Shown here: positions 7,588 to 14,913 of the stretch, piece after piece
Numbering within the stretch: position 1 is the stretch's first letter
Layout: every line of letters starts with the position of its first letter
Assembly (NCBI GenBank): GCA_934121875.1
Contig: CAKOVG010000009.1
Coordinates: 1-37,944, forward strand
Direction: 5' to 3'
DNA: 37,944 bases
Origin: an uncultured Clostridia bacterium
Lineage (GTDB): Bacteria > Bacillota > Clostridia > TANB77 > CAG-508
Notes under the pieces: generated by a model
What the model was told of the DNA's origin: nothing
What the model saw: the letters and a program-made list of their open reading frames with translations, nothing else
The model's database searches: none
Translations under genes and position numbers: made by a program

Positions 7588-8337
7588 ATGTTAGATTTCG
7601 TATTATGTGATGACAATTTTAATGTTTTGTCTAAGTTGAAGAAAATGTTAGAGACTGTTTTTATTGATAAACAGCTAGATGCAAATATTGCTCTGAGCAC
7701 TACTAATCCAGAAGATGCATTTACTTACATTAAAAAGAATGATGTTCAAGTAGTATTTTTAGATATAGATTTAAGAGCTAATATTTCTGGATTGGATTTA
7801 GCAAAAATGATTCGTAATCAAAATAAAAATATTTATATTATTTTTACTACTGGTCATTTAGAATATGGATTAATGGCATATAAATTCAAAACTTTTGATT
7901 ATATTCCTAAACCGATTACAATAGAGCGTTTGGAGGATACTGTTACAAGGTTATTTGAGGATGTTTCTGGCATTAAGACTGATTATGTTAGGTTAGATAA
8001 TAATAAAACTATTATCAATCAAGATTCTATTCAATATATTCAAAAGGATGGAATGAAAACTATTTTTCACACTAATACACGTGAGTATGAAACTTATAGT
8101 TCTTTTAAGACAATAATGGTTCAACTGCCTGAGCAATTTATGCAGTGTCATAAGTCTTATATTGTTAATACTAGTATGATTACTGGTATAGATTCTTCTA
8201 GTAATACTATTTTACTAAACAATTCTAATCCAAATAGTAGATGCTATATTGGGCCTAAATATAAAAATAAAATTTTGGAGGTTTTTAATCATGGAAATTT
8301 TACAAACAATTTGGACGGCAATGACTACGCCGAATGA
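7588..8337 (+). CDS. agrA: AgrA-type LytTR response regulator
   Basis: The ATG at 7588, preceded by GGGGG, gives 249 residues; the frame is open upstream but without a ribosome binding site. Residues 1-120 are a receiver domain with acidic pair D8-D9, phosphoacceptor D59 (VVFLDID) and K108 (IPKP). Residues about 135-240 are a LytTR DNA-binding domain with the typical CHKSYIVN strand. It should be phosphorylated by the kinase encoded next and activate agr targets. Its end overlaps the kinase gene by 47 bases. Confidence 0.93.
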   Translation: MLDFVLCDDNFNVLSKLKKMLETVFIDKQLDANIALSTTNPEDAFTYIKKNDVQVVFLDIDLRANISGLDLAKMIRNQNKNIYIIFTTGHLEYGLMAYKFKTFDYIPKPITIERLEDTVTRLFEDVSGIKTDYVRLDNNKTIINQDSIQYIQKDGMKTIFHTNTREYETYSSFKTIMVQLPEQFMQCHKSYIVNTSMITGIDSSSNTILLNNSNPNSRCYIGPKYKNKILEVFNHGNFTNNLDGNDYAE

Positions 8338-9646
8338 AGTAGCTTTAAGTATTGTAGGTTTCTTTTCGTGCTTTCCAGAAGCTATTGTGAATATGCTTTT
8401 ATTCACTACTATTCTGAATATTAATTGTACAAGAAAGTTAAAGATAATATATGTTTTCTCTATTTGTATTATAGCAATTTTAGTTAGAGTTTTTATTCCT
8501 GATCCTTATGGAGTATTTGTTAATATTTTAGTTGCTATTCTTCTAATAAAGTTTATACTTAGAGCAACTGTTTTGAAATCTTTGTTGTCAGAGTTCATTG
8601 TTATTACTTTGAATGCTATGCTTGAGTTATTTACATTGAAATTTTATCAAACTGTATTAAATATTCCTTATGATTTCGTAATGACAATACCAATATATAG
8701 ATTAGCATTTACATTAAGTGTCTATTTATTTATCTATCTTTTATATAGAATTGTTAAATATTGCAAATTTAATATAAAATTAGAAAATATGTCTAAAAAG
8801 AATAAAGCATTGTTTATTGTAAATACAATATTAGGAATACTAACTATTTGTACGCAATTTTATTTAATGGCTTTTTATAGTGATAAAATGCCAATTTATA
8901 TTACTGTGGTAAGTATTTTAAGTTTGCTAACATACTTTGTAATTAGTATTTATAGCTTATTGAGTACTAACAAATTAGATACTACAACTAGAGATTTAGA
9001 GGAAGCTCAATTATATAATAAAACTTTAATTATTTTACATGATACTATGAGAGGCTTTAAGCATGATTTTCATAATATTGTTCAAGGTATTGGTGGTTAT
9101 GCCGATAGAGGAGATTTGGAAGGTCTTAAAAAATATTATAAACAACTTATGTTAGATTGTAGCCGTACTAATAACTTAACTGCATTAAGCCCTGAAGTTA
9201 TTAATAATCCTGCTATTTACAATATTATGGCTACTAAATATCATAAAGCAGATGGTATTGGTGTGCAAATTAATTTAGGTATTTTTATGGATTTAAATGA
9301 AATTGAAAAACATATGAAAATTTATGAGTTTACTAGAATTTTAGGTATACTTTTAGATAATGCTATTGAAGCAACAGCTGAATGTGAAGAAAAAGTTATA
9401 AATGTAACTTTTAGAAAAGAGCCAAATCGTAACCGTTTAGTTATGGTTATAGAAAATACTTATAAAAATAAAGATATTAATATTGATAAAATTTTTGAAA
9501 AAGATTTTTCTACTAAATCTAAAGATACTAATAGTGGACTTGGTTTATGGGAAGTTAGACAAATATTAAAGAAAAACAACAATCTAAACTTATTTACTAC
9601 TAAAAATGATGAATTCTTTTCACAACAATTTGAAATATATTATTAA
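8291..9646 (+). CDS. agrC: AgrC-type receptor histidine kinase
   Basis: The start is the ATG at 8291, with TTGGAGG 8-9 bases upstream inside the end of agrA, giving 451 residues. The N-terminal 220 residues form six or seven membrane segments, the expected peptide sensor. The kinase core follows, with phosphoacceptor H258 in MRGFKHDFHN (HPK10 type), N-box LLDNAIEA and G-box NSGLGLWEVRQILK. The pairing with a LytTR regulator and the nearby agrB and agrD makes it the receptor for the cyclic peptide. The order here is regulator then kinase, and both converge on agrBD instead of following it. Confidence 0.93.
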   Translation: MEILQTIWTAMTTPNEVALSIVGFFSCFPEAIVNMLLFTTILNINCTRKLKIIYVFSICIIAILVRVFIPDPYGVFVNILVAILLIKFILRATVLKSLLSEFIVITLNAMLELFTLKFYQTVLNIPYDFVMTIPIYRLAFTLSVYLFIYLLYRIVKYCKFNIKLENMSKKNKALFIVNTILGILTICTQFYLMAFYSDKMPIYITVVSILSLLTYFVISIYSLLSTNKLDTTTRDLEEAQLYNKTLIILHDTMRGFKHDFHNIVQGIGGYADRGDLEGLKKYYKQLMLDCSRTNNLTALSPEVINNPAIYNIMATKYHKADGIGVQINLGIFMDLNEIEKHMKIYEFTRILGILLDNAIEATAECEEKVINVTFRKEPNRNRLVMVIENTYKNKDINIDKIFEKDFSTKSKDTNSGLGLWEVRQILKKNNNLNLFTTKNDEFFSQQFEIYY

Positions 9647-9654
9647 GTAAATCA

Positions 9655-9691
9655 TAAAAGAGGTATCTATATAAAGTTGATACCTCTTTTA
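9655..9691. terminator. Bidirectional terminator between agrC and agrD
   Basis: A perfect 13-bp stem (9655-9667 with 9679-9691) and an 11-base loop, AT-rich at the base on both strands, lie between the convergent agrAC and agrBD transcripts. Confidence 0.85.
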
Positions 9692-9741
9692 TTAAATTTG
9701 TCGTTTTAAGGAAATATTTATATTTATATATACGGTGTAAA

Positions 9742-9861
9742 TTAATCTTTTTTAATTAATGATGCTGGCATTTTTGGTTGATGAACTAATCCGAAAATCC
9801 AACATGCAGTATTTGTAGATTTTGCGTACTTCTCAGCTACTTTAGCTATTAATTTTAACAT
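9742..9861 (-). CDS. agrD: AgrD-like cyclic lactone autoinducer precursor (39 residues)
   Basis: This short gene has AGGAGG 8 bases before the ATG at 9861 and ends in TAA. The amphipathic leader MLKLIAKVAEKYAKSTNTA is followed by the single Cys20 in CWIFGLV and then the conserved tail HQPKMPASLIKKD, matching clostridial AgrD precursors. AgrB should cut after the ring segment and join its end to Cys20 as a thiolactone. If the cut falls before HQPKMP, the ring would be seven residues, CWIFGLV; a five-residue ring (CWIFG) is the alternative. It lies 80 bases after agrB on the same strand. Confidence 0.93.
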   Translation of the reverse strand: MLKLIAKVAEKYAKSTNTACWIFGLVHQPKMPASLIKKD

Positions 9862-9940
9862 TTGCAGATCCTCCTTATATTTTTTTATTTTTTTATAATA
9901 AGCATTGCCGGCTAATGCATTATCAATCTAAATAAGTTTA

Positions 9941-10549
9941 TTATGTATAAACTTCGTAGCCATGTTTGTTATTTGTTATTTTATATGTAATAGGTAGTAC
10001 TGTTAGGTTTTGTAAAAACATTGCATATATTATTATATATGAAAACTCTTTATATGGACTAAATACTACTATTGAAAGCAATATTGTTAATGATATACAT
10101 GCCTTTATTTTCTTTGATTTTATTTCTTTTTTGCTTAATATTGGCATATTTTCTGTATCAGCAGGAGCATATTTAGCAATTATAAAAATACTAAATATTG
10201 CTATAATTCCTGCTAAAACATATATATTAAAACTATGAAAATTTTGAATGTATTTTGTTAATAATATTGGTCCTAAGTATAATGCATTTGTTGTTATCAT
10301 GCATCCTATATGTGTTTTTAAATGAATTCCTCCTGTATAGCTTCTATATGGTGCTATTAGTGCAAATAATAATATTGTCTGCCATCCCATATTCAGTAAA
10401 AAACCTATGATAAATAATATTAAAATTTTAGGTAGTTCTCCAAAAATTAATCTTACTCCAAAATTAATTACTAATTCTCTTTCTTCATCAATGTCTGTAA
10501 CCTTTGATTTTATTTTTGCAGTTATATAATCACAAAATTTATCTATCAT
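9941..10549 (-). CDS. agrB: AgrB, membrane endopeptidase for AgrD processing
   Basis: This 202-residue protein has five or six hydrophobic segments and the AgrB active site, H76 and C83 in GGIHLKTHIGC, preceded by the conserved YRSYTGG. AgrB is a cysteine endopeptidase that cleaves the AgrD tail and closes the lactone ring. AGAGGT precedes the ATG. It is directly upstream of agrD. No convincing -35/-10 pair or ATAGTTC element was found in the 145 bases upstream, so its promoter may depend on an activator. Confidence 0.95.
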   Translation of the reverse strand: MIDKFCDYITAKIKSKVTDIDEERELVINFGVRLIFGELPKILILFIIGFLLNMGWQTILLFALIAPYRSYTGGIHLKTHIGCMITTNALYLGPILLTKYIQNFHSFNIYVLAGIIAIFSIFIIAKYAPADTENMPILSKKEIKSKKIKACISLTILLSIVVFSPYKEFSYIIIYAMFLQNLTVLPITYKITNNKHGYEVYT

Positions 10550-10694
10550 TTTTCTTACCTCTTTTTTGGTTATTTGTATTTTATAACTTTTAGAGGTAAA
10601 AAAATAAAACCTTTATAAAAGTGCCAAAATATTTGATGAAAAACGTCATTTTTTATTTTGTATAATATTTTGATATTTTTATAATGGTTTATTG

Positions 10695-11381
10695 TTATAT
10701 ATTAATATCCTTTAAAATAGCCCAACTTCCAATCATTTGAGGAATATCTTTAAATTCCATTAGTTTATTTGTAATTGGATGATAAAGTTTTAGTTTATAT
10801 GCCCAAAGTGCAATTTGTTTTCCATGACCCCTTCCCCCATATTTTTGATCTCCATATATACTATGGTTTCTACTTGATAATTGTACTCTAATTTGGTGAT
10901 GTCTACCTGTATGTAAATTTATTTTTAAAACTGATAAATTTAGTTCTTCATCATATTTTAAAACTTCATAATCTAATATAGCTAATTTACTATTTTTAGT
11001 TTCTTCTTTTACAACTTTACTCATATTAGCTTTTTCATTTTTTAATAGATAATCTTGTAAAGTTCCTTTTTGTTCTTCCATCTTTCCATTTACTATTACT
11101 AAATATGTTTTTTGAAATTGCTTTTCTCTCACTTGGTTACTTAATCTGCTTGCTGCTTTTGAAGTTTTAGCAAATACCATTACTCCACCAACTGGTCTAT
11201 CAAGTCTATGCACTAAACCTAAATACACATTTCCTGGCTTATTATACTTTTCTTTTAAATATGTTTTTATTATTGTAAGCATATCTATATCCCCTGTTTT
11301 ATCTGCCTGTGATGGTATGTTTACTGGCTTTTCTACTACTATTATATGATTATCTTCAAATATTACTTTTAAATTTTGCAT
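10695..11381 (-). CDS. RluA-family RNA pseudouridine synthase
   Basis: This 228-residue protein carries the RluA catalytic motif GLVHRLDRPVGG, with the active Asp near residue 62, then TSKAASRLS and the later LHTGRHHQIRVQ and GDQKYG motifs. The family converts uridine to pseudouridine in rRNA or tRNA; the target is not readable here. No S4 domain is present at the N terminus. Its ATG directly follows the TAA of the methyltransferase gene (TAAATG), so the two are co-translated. No clear terminator follows. Confidence 0.93.
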   Translation of the reverse strand: MQNLKVIFEDNHIIVVEKPVNIPSQADKTGDIDMLTIIKTYLKEKYNKPGNVYLGLVHRLDRPVGGVMVFAKTSKAASRLSNQVREKQFQKTYLVIVNGKMEEQKGTLQDYLLKNEKANMSKVVKEETKNSKLAILDYEVLKYDEELNLSVLKINLHTGRHHQIRVQLSSRNHSIYGDQKYGGRGHGKQIALWAYKLKLYHPITNKLMEFKDIPQMIGSWAILKDINI

Positions 11382-12245
11382 TTAATTCTCCCATCTTCCA
11401 TAAATGCCACATGGCAAAATCATTTTTGAGTTAGTCATAGGAAGACCTATTTCTCCATTTGATACTTTACCTTTATATTTTTTTGATATTGTAAGTTCCA
11501 AAATATTTTGTAAAACTGTACTTGATATTCCTGTTGTATATGAGTTAATTAAGAAAAATAATGGCTTGTCTGATAATACTTGTGCACATAAATCCACAAG
11601 TTCTGGTAGGTTTTCCTCAAACTTCCATACTTCTCCGTTTGCGCCTCTTCCATAAGATGGTGGATCCATAATTATTGCATCATATTTGTTACCTCTACGA
11701 ATTTCTCTATTTACAAATTTAATAACATCATCAATAATATATCTAACAGGTCTATCTTGTAATCCTGAAGCTTGTATGTTTTCTTTTGCCCATGCTACCA
11801 TTCCCTTTGAGCTATCCACATGACAAACCTGAGCACCAGCATAACTACATGCTACTGTTGCTCCTCCTGTATATGCAAATAAATTTAATACCTTTATTTC
11901 TCTATTTGCTTTTTGAATTTTATCTATCATCCAGTCCCAATTGACTGCTTGTTCTGGAAATAAACCAGTGTGTTTAAATCCCATTGGTTTTATATTAAAT
12001 GTTAAATTTTTGTACTTAACTTGCCATGTATTTGGCATTTTTTTATTGTATTCCCAGTTTCCACCACCAGTTGAACTTCTGTGGTATTTAGCATTAACAT
12101 TCTTCCACTTTTCTGGAAAGCTTTTTTGTGTCCATATTATTTGTGGGTCTGGTCTTACTAAAATAACATTTTTCCATCTTTCTAGTTTTTCACCATTTGC
12201 CATGTCTAATATTTCGTAATCTTGCCAATCTTTTGCTACATTCAT
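11382..12245 (-). CDS. Class I SAM-dependent methyltransferase (RlmI/RlmK-like)
   Basis: From the ATG at 12245, which has AGGAAGGAT about 8 bases upstream, the product has 287 residues; an ATG 13 codons earlier (12284) lacks a clear ribosome binding site. The SAM-binding motif I is VLNLFAYTGGATVA, motif II includes HVDSSKGMVAWAKEN, and the catalytic loop is MDPPSYGRG. This pattern fits rRNA methyltransferases of the RlmI/RlmK group, but the N-terminal PUA domain is absent. It is coupled with the pseudouridine synthase downstream. A palindromic 153-bp element ends 57 bases upstream. Confidence 0.9.
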   Translation of the reverse strand: MNVAKDWQDYEILDMANGEKLERWKNVILVRPDPQIIWTQKSFPEKWKNVNAKYHRSSTGGGNWEYNKKMPNTWQVKYKNLTFNIKPMGFKHTGLFPEQAVNWDWMIDKIQKANREIKVLNLFAYTGGATVACSYAGAQVCHVDSSKGMVAWAKENIQASGLQDRPVRYIIDDVIKFVNREIRRGNKYDAIIMDPPSYGRGANGEVWKFEENLPELVDLCAQVLSDKPLFFLINSYTTGISSTVLQNILELTISKKYKGKVSNGEIGLPMTNSKMILPCGIYGRWEN

Positions 12246-12301
12246 TTCTAAATATCCTTCCTCTTCTTTATACAATTTTATCATATTTTAATACTTTACT
12301 A

Positions 12302-12454
12302 TGTAATATTATACTTTTCGAAGTAACGTCTGTGGGGACCAGCAAGCTAGAAGGCGTTACTAAATTTTTTCAAATCATTATAAATGTTTGCAAAAAATTG
12401 TTGTTATGCCTTCTTGCGTAGCTGGGATTGAACGAAGAAAAGTATAATATTACA
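12302..12454. repeat. 153-bp palindromic element with 18-bp perfect terminal inverted repeats (MITE-like or structured RNA)
   Basis: The ends 12302-12319 and 12437-12454 are perfect 18-base inverted repeats (TGTAATATTATACTTTTC and complement). Inside, CCAGC...AGAAGGC on the left pairs with GCCTTCT...GCTGG on the right, with one wobble and one mismatch continuing the stem. A local AGTAACG/CGTTACT pair is also present. The centre is AT-rich and unpaired. One end overlaps the stop codon of the small membrane-protein gene; the other is upstream of the methyltransferase. No transposase or obvious target-site duplication is visible. It may be a miniature transposable element or a structured RNA or terminator. 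Confidence 0.7.
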
Positions 12455-12662
12455 CTGTTCTAGTTAAAATATGCATAAAATTTGTAACCAACATCACATC
12501 CATAACTACAAATGTTAAAAATATTATACATATAGTTACTACTAATTTATGCTTTTTTATTCTTTGTATCAATTTGCTTGTCCACTTTGGTGCCTTCAAA
12601 CGTAAAGTATTGCTACTTTCATCATAGCGTATATTTAAAATTAAATCTTTTGTGTACTCCAT
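12450..12662 (-). CDS. Small membrane protein of unknown function
   Basis: The ATG at 12662, with AGGAGG 10 bases upstream, gives 70 residues; the longer open frame has no ribosome binding site. The N-terminal 40 residues are hydrophilic (MEYTKDLILNIRYDESSN, then KAPKWTSKLIQRIKKHK), and one membrane segment follows (LVVTICIIFLTFVVMDVMLVTNFM). No family is recognised. It lies 87 bases after uvrC, and its TAA stop falls inside the first arm of the palindromic element, which may end its transcript. Confidence 0.65.
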   Translation of the reverse strand: MEYTKDLILNIRYDESSNTLRLKAPKWTSKLIQRIKKHKLVVTICIIFLTFVVMDVMLVTNFMHILTRTV

Positions 12663-12749
12663 AAAACAAAATCCTCCTAATATATTTTCTAATAATATAT
12701 ATTCACATATTCGGATTTTATGATAAAAATCGTAACACAAATTATTACA

Positions 12750-14543
12750 TTATTCGCTTAATTTCTGCTTTATACTCTTAGCCAATTTATCTGTGATTCC
12801 TGCTACTTCTGTCAATTCTTCTATACTAGCATTTTGTATGTTGTTTATAGTTTTAAATTTCTTTAGTAAAGCTTTTTTCTTTGCTTCGCCTATTCCATCT
12901 ACTTCGTCTAAAACTGAATGTGTTGTTTGTTTATCTCTTAATTGTCTGTGATAATTTATTGCAGTATCATGTATGTTATCTTGAAAATTTGTAATTACTT
13001 TCATTAAATTTTCAGATAGTTCAAATTCATTTTTATTCTCGTCTATAAGTGCCCTCGTACTATGCTTGTCATCTTTTACCATTCCGTATACTGGTATAGA
13101 TAAGCCAAGTTCTTTAATAGCTTGTTTTGTTGCTCTTATTTGAGTAATTCCACCATCTGCAAATATAACATCTGGAAAGTTGCCAAATGCTCCATTTGGG
13201 TTATCTATAGAATGAAGTAACCTTCTTTTTACTACCTCTTGCATACATTTAGGGTCATCTTGACCTATTACTGTTTTTATTTTAAATTTTCTTGATAAGT
13301 TCTTTTTTAGTTCTCCATCTTTTAGTACACACATTGATGCAACCATAAATTGCCCTGATAAATTTGATATATCATACCCTTCAATTTTTCTAGGTAATTT
13401 ATCTAATTTTAGCACTTCTTTTAATTCATTTACAACACTATATTTTTCCTTTTCTTTATTCATTATAGTAATTTTAGCATTGTTTTCTGCCATTTCAACT
13501 AGTCTTAGTTTTTCGCCTTTTTGAGGCACTTTTATTTCTACCTTATGACTTGATTTTTCTGAAAGTAATTGCTCTAATATTTCTTTATCTTCAATTACTT
13601 CTTTTATCATAATTTTATTTGGTAAAAATACATCATTTATATAATATTGTTTAATAAAACTTGATAGAATTTCTGCATCTGATTCATCTTGCAAGCCTTC
13701 AAAAAAGTAATGATGTCTTTCGATCATTTTACTATTACGAATTAAAAATATTTCAACACATACTTGAGTTTGCCCTTTAGCTATTCCTATTACATCAATA
13801 TCATGTGCTGATATATTAGAAACCTTTTGTCTTTCTTCTGTAATTCTTTGAATAGCATATTTTTTATCTCTTAACTCTGCTGCTTTTTCAAATTCTAGTT
13901 TATCTGCCGCTTCTTTAATGTCTTTATCAAGCTCTTTCATTATTTGATTTGTATTGCCATCCAATAAGCTAATAATTTGATTTATTTCTTTTCTGTAATC
14001 TTCTTTTGAAATTTTGCCAATACAAGGTCCAGAGCATTTTTTTATATGATAATTCAAACATGCCCTGCCTTTATATTTAAATGTTTTGCATTGTCTAATT
14101 TTATATTTTGAATTTATAAAATCTAGCATTGCTTTTGCACTGCCACTATTTGCATATGGTCCAAAATATCTTGCACCATCATTTAGTATTCTTCTAGTTA
14201 AGTATATGTTTGGGAATTCTAACTTTGTGTTTATTTTAATATATGGGTATGTTTTGTCATCTTTTAATAAAACATTAAATTTTGGCATATTCTTTTTTAT
14301 TAAGTTACACTCTAAAATAAGTGCTTCTGATTCATTATCTGTAACAATATACTCAAAGTGGTCTATTAAAGACACCATATTTTCAATTCTTTTTGTTTTA
14401 TTAGTTTTTCTAAAATATTGCCTCACCCTATTTTTTAAAGAAATTGCTTTACCAACATATATAATTTTGTCATCTTTATCATGCATAATATATACCCCTG
14501 GTTTACTAGGCAATTTTTTTAGTTCCTCTTCTATATTAAACAC
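12750..14543 (-). CDS. uvrC: UvrC, excinuclease ABC subunit C
   Basis: This 597-residue protein has the standard UvrC layout. The N-terminal GIY-YIG nuclease domain reads KPGVYIMHDKDDKIIYVGKA; a Cys-rich region contains CLNYHIKKCSGPC; a UVR domain reads IKEAADKLEFEKAAELRDK. The C-terminal endonuclease core has EGYDISNLSGQ and DVIFADGG, and helix-hairpin-helix repeats end the protein. UvrC makes both incisions in nucleotide excision repair. It starts with GTG, with AGGGGGA about 9 bases upstream. uvrA and uvrB are not in the window. Confidence 0.97.
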   Translation of the reverse strand: MFNIEEELKKLPSKPGVYIMHDKDDKIIYVGKAISLKNRVRQYFRKTNKTKRIENMVSLIDHFEYIVTDNESEALILECNLIKKNMPKFNVLLKDDKTYPYIKINTKLEFPNIYLTRRILNDGARYFGPYANSGSAKAMLDFINSKYKIRQCKTFKYKGRACLNYHIKKCSGPCIGKISKEDYRKEINQIISLLDGNTNQIMKELDKDIKEAADKLEFEKAAELRDKKYAIQRITEERQKVSNISAHDIDVIGIAKGQTQVCVEIFLIRNSKMIERHHYFFEGLQDESDAEILSSFIKQYYINDVFLPNKIMIKEVIEDKEILEQLLSEKSSHKVEIKVPQKGEKLRLVEMAENNAKITIMNKEKEKYSVVNELKEVLKLDKLPRKIEGYDISNLSGQFMVASMCVLKDGELKKNLSRKFKIKTVIGQDDPKCMQEVVKRRLLHSIDNPNGAFGNFPDVIFADGGITQIRATKQAIKELGLSIPVYGMVKDDKHSTRALIDENKNEFELSENLMKVITNFQDNIHDTAINYHRQLRDKQTTHSVLDEVDGIGEAKKKALLKKFKTINNIQNASIEELTEVAGITDKLAKSIKQKLSE

Positions 14544-14570
14544 CTTTAGTTTTCCCCCTTAGCAATATAT

Positions 14571-14599
14571 ATTGTAGCATATTTTACTGCATTTTACAA
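14571..14599 (-). promoter_or_regulatory. uvrC promoter
   Basis: On the minus strand TTGTAA (14594-14599), a 17-base spacer ending in TGC and TACAAT (14571-14576) form an extended -10 promoter about 30 bases before the uvrC GTG. Confidence 0.7.
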
Positions 14600-14637
14600 G
14601 GTAAACTTAGGCTTGTGTACATATAAGAAAATAAAAT

Positions 14638-14666
14638 TTGACACATTTTGCATTTTATAGTAATAT
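14638..14666 (+). promoter_or_regulatory. glmS promoter
   Basis: TTGACA (14638-14643), a 17-base spacer and TAATAT (14661-14666) make a near-consensus sigma-A promoter. Transcription should begin near 14673, about 50 bases before the ribozyme cleavage site and 240 bases before the glmS ATG. Confidence 0.85.
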
Positions 14667-14679
14667 ATTAGCACTAGGA

Positions 14680-14879
14680 ATACAAATTAAAGAAATATCC
14701 TTTAGGAGGGTTGTATATATTTAGCGCCAGGACAGTGTTTATATACTGTTGACGAGGTTAGAGTTTATCGAAAGATTCGGCGGATGGCTCTATGGCATGC
14801 GTTACTGCCATTACATATTAACAAAAAATTATAGTGATATAATATAACAAATTTAATATGAGTACGCTTTAATTTGTAT
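14680..14879 (+). repeat. 13-bp inverted repeat flanking the glmS ribozyme
   Basis: ATACAAATTAAAG at 14680-14692, just after the predicted transcription start, is perfectly complementary to 14867-14879, between the ribozyme and the glmS ribosome binding site. After one mismatch the pairing continues for three more base pairs. The stem would enclose the whole ribozyme and tie the 5' cleavage fragment to the coding part of the mRNA. Confidence 0.7.
14720..14830 (+). ncRNA. glmS ribozyme: glmS ribozyme (glucosamine-6-phosphate-activated)
   Basis: The conserved core is present: AGCGCCAG at 14723-14730 with cleavage expected between A14723 and G14724, GTTGACGAGG, GAGTTTATCGAAA and TTCGGCGGATGGCTC. 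A P4-like hairpin (TATGGC with GCCATTA) is near the 3' end. The RNA self-cleaves when bound to glucosamine-6-phosphate and so lowers glmS expression. Its location between the promoter and glmS is the standard one. The exact 3' boundary is approximate. Confidence 0.96.
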
Positions 14880-14913
14880 GCCTTACTTTAAATTTTAAGG
14901 AGGTATATTTTTT

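Noticed and set aside
10550..10694. Weak inverted repeats and TATAAA-like sequences upstream of agrB as a promoter, operator or rluA-type gene terminator.
   Set aside because: No pair of elements with correct spacing, no T-tract hairpin and no ATAGTTC copies; nothing firm can be called.
12421..12441. A tRNA T-arm-like GTTCAATCCC (minus strand) inside the palindromic element.
   Set aside because: The flanking bases do not form a T stem, acceptor or anticodon arm.
14086..14562. A 158-codon plus-strand frame inside uvrC.
   Set aside because: It is antisense to a conserved gene, has no start signals and is low-complexity hydrophobic.
14837..14842. TATAAT after the glmS ribozyme as a second promoter.
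   Set aside because: There is no -35 at the right distance, and such hexamers are common in AT-rich DNA.
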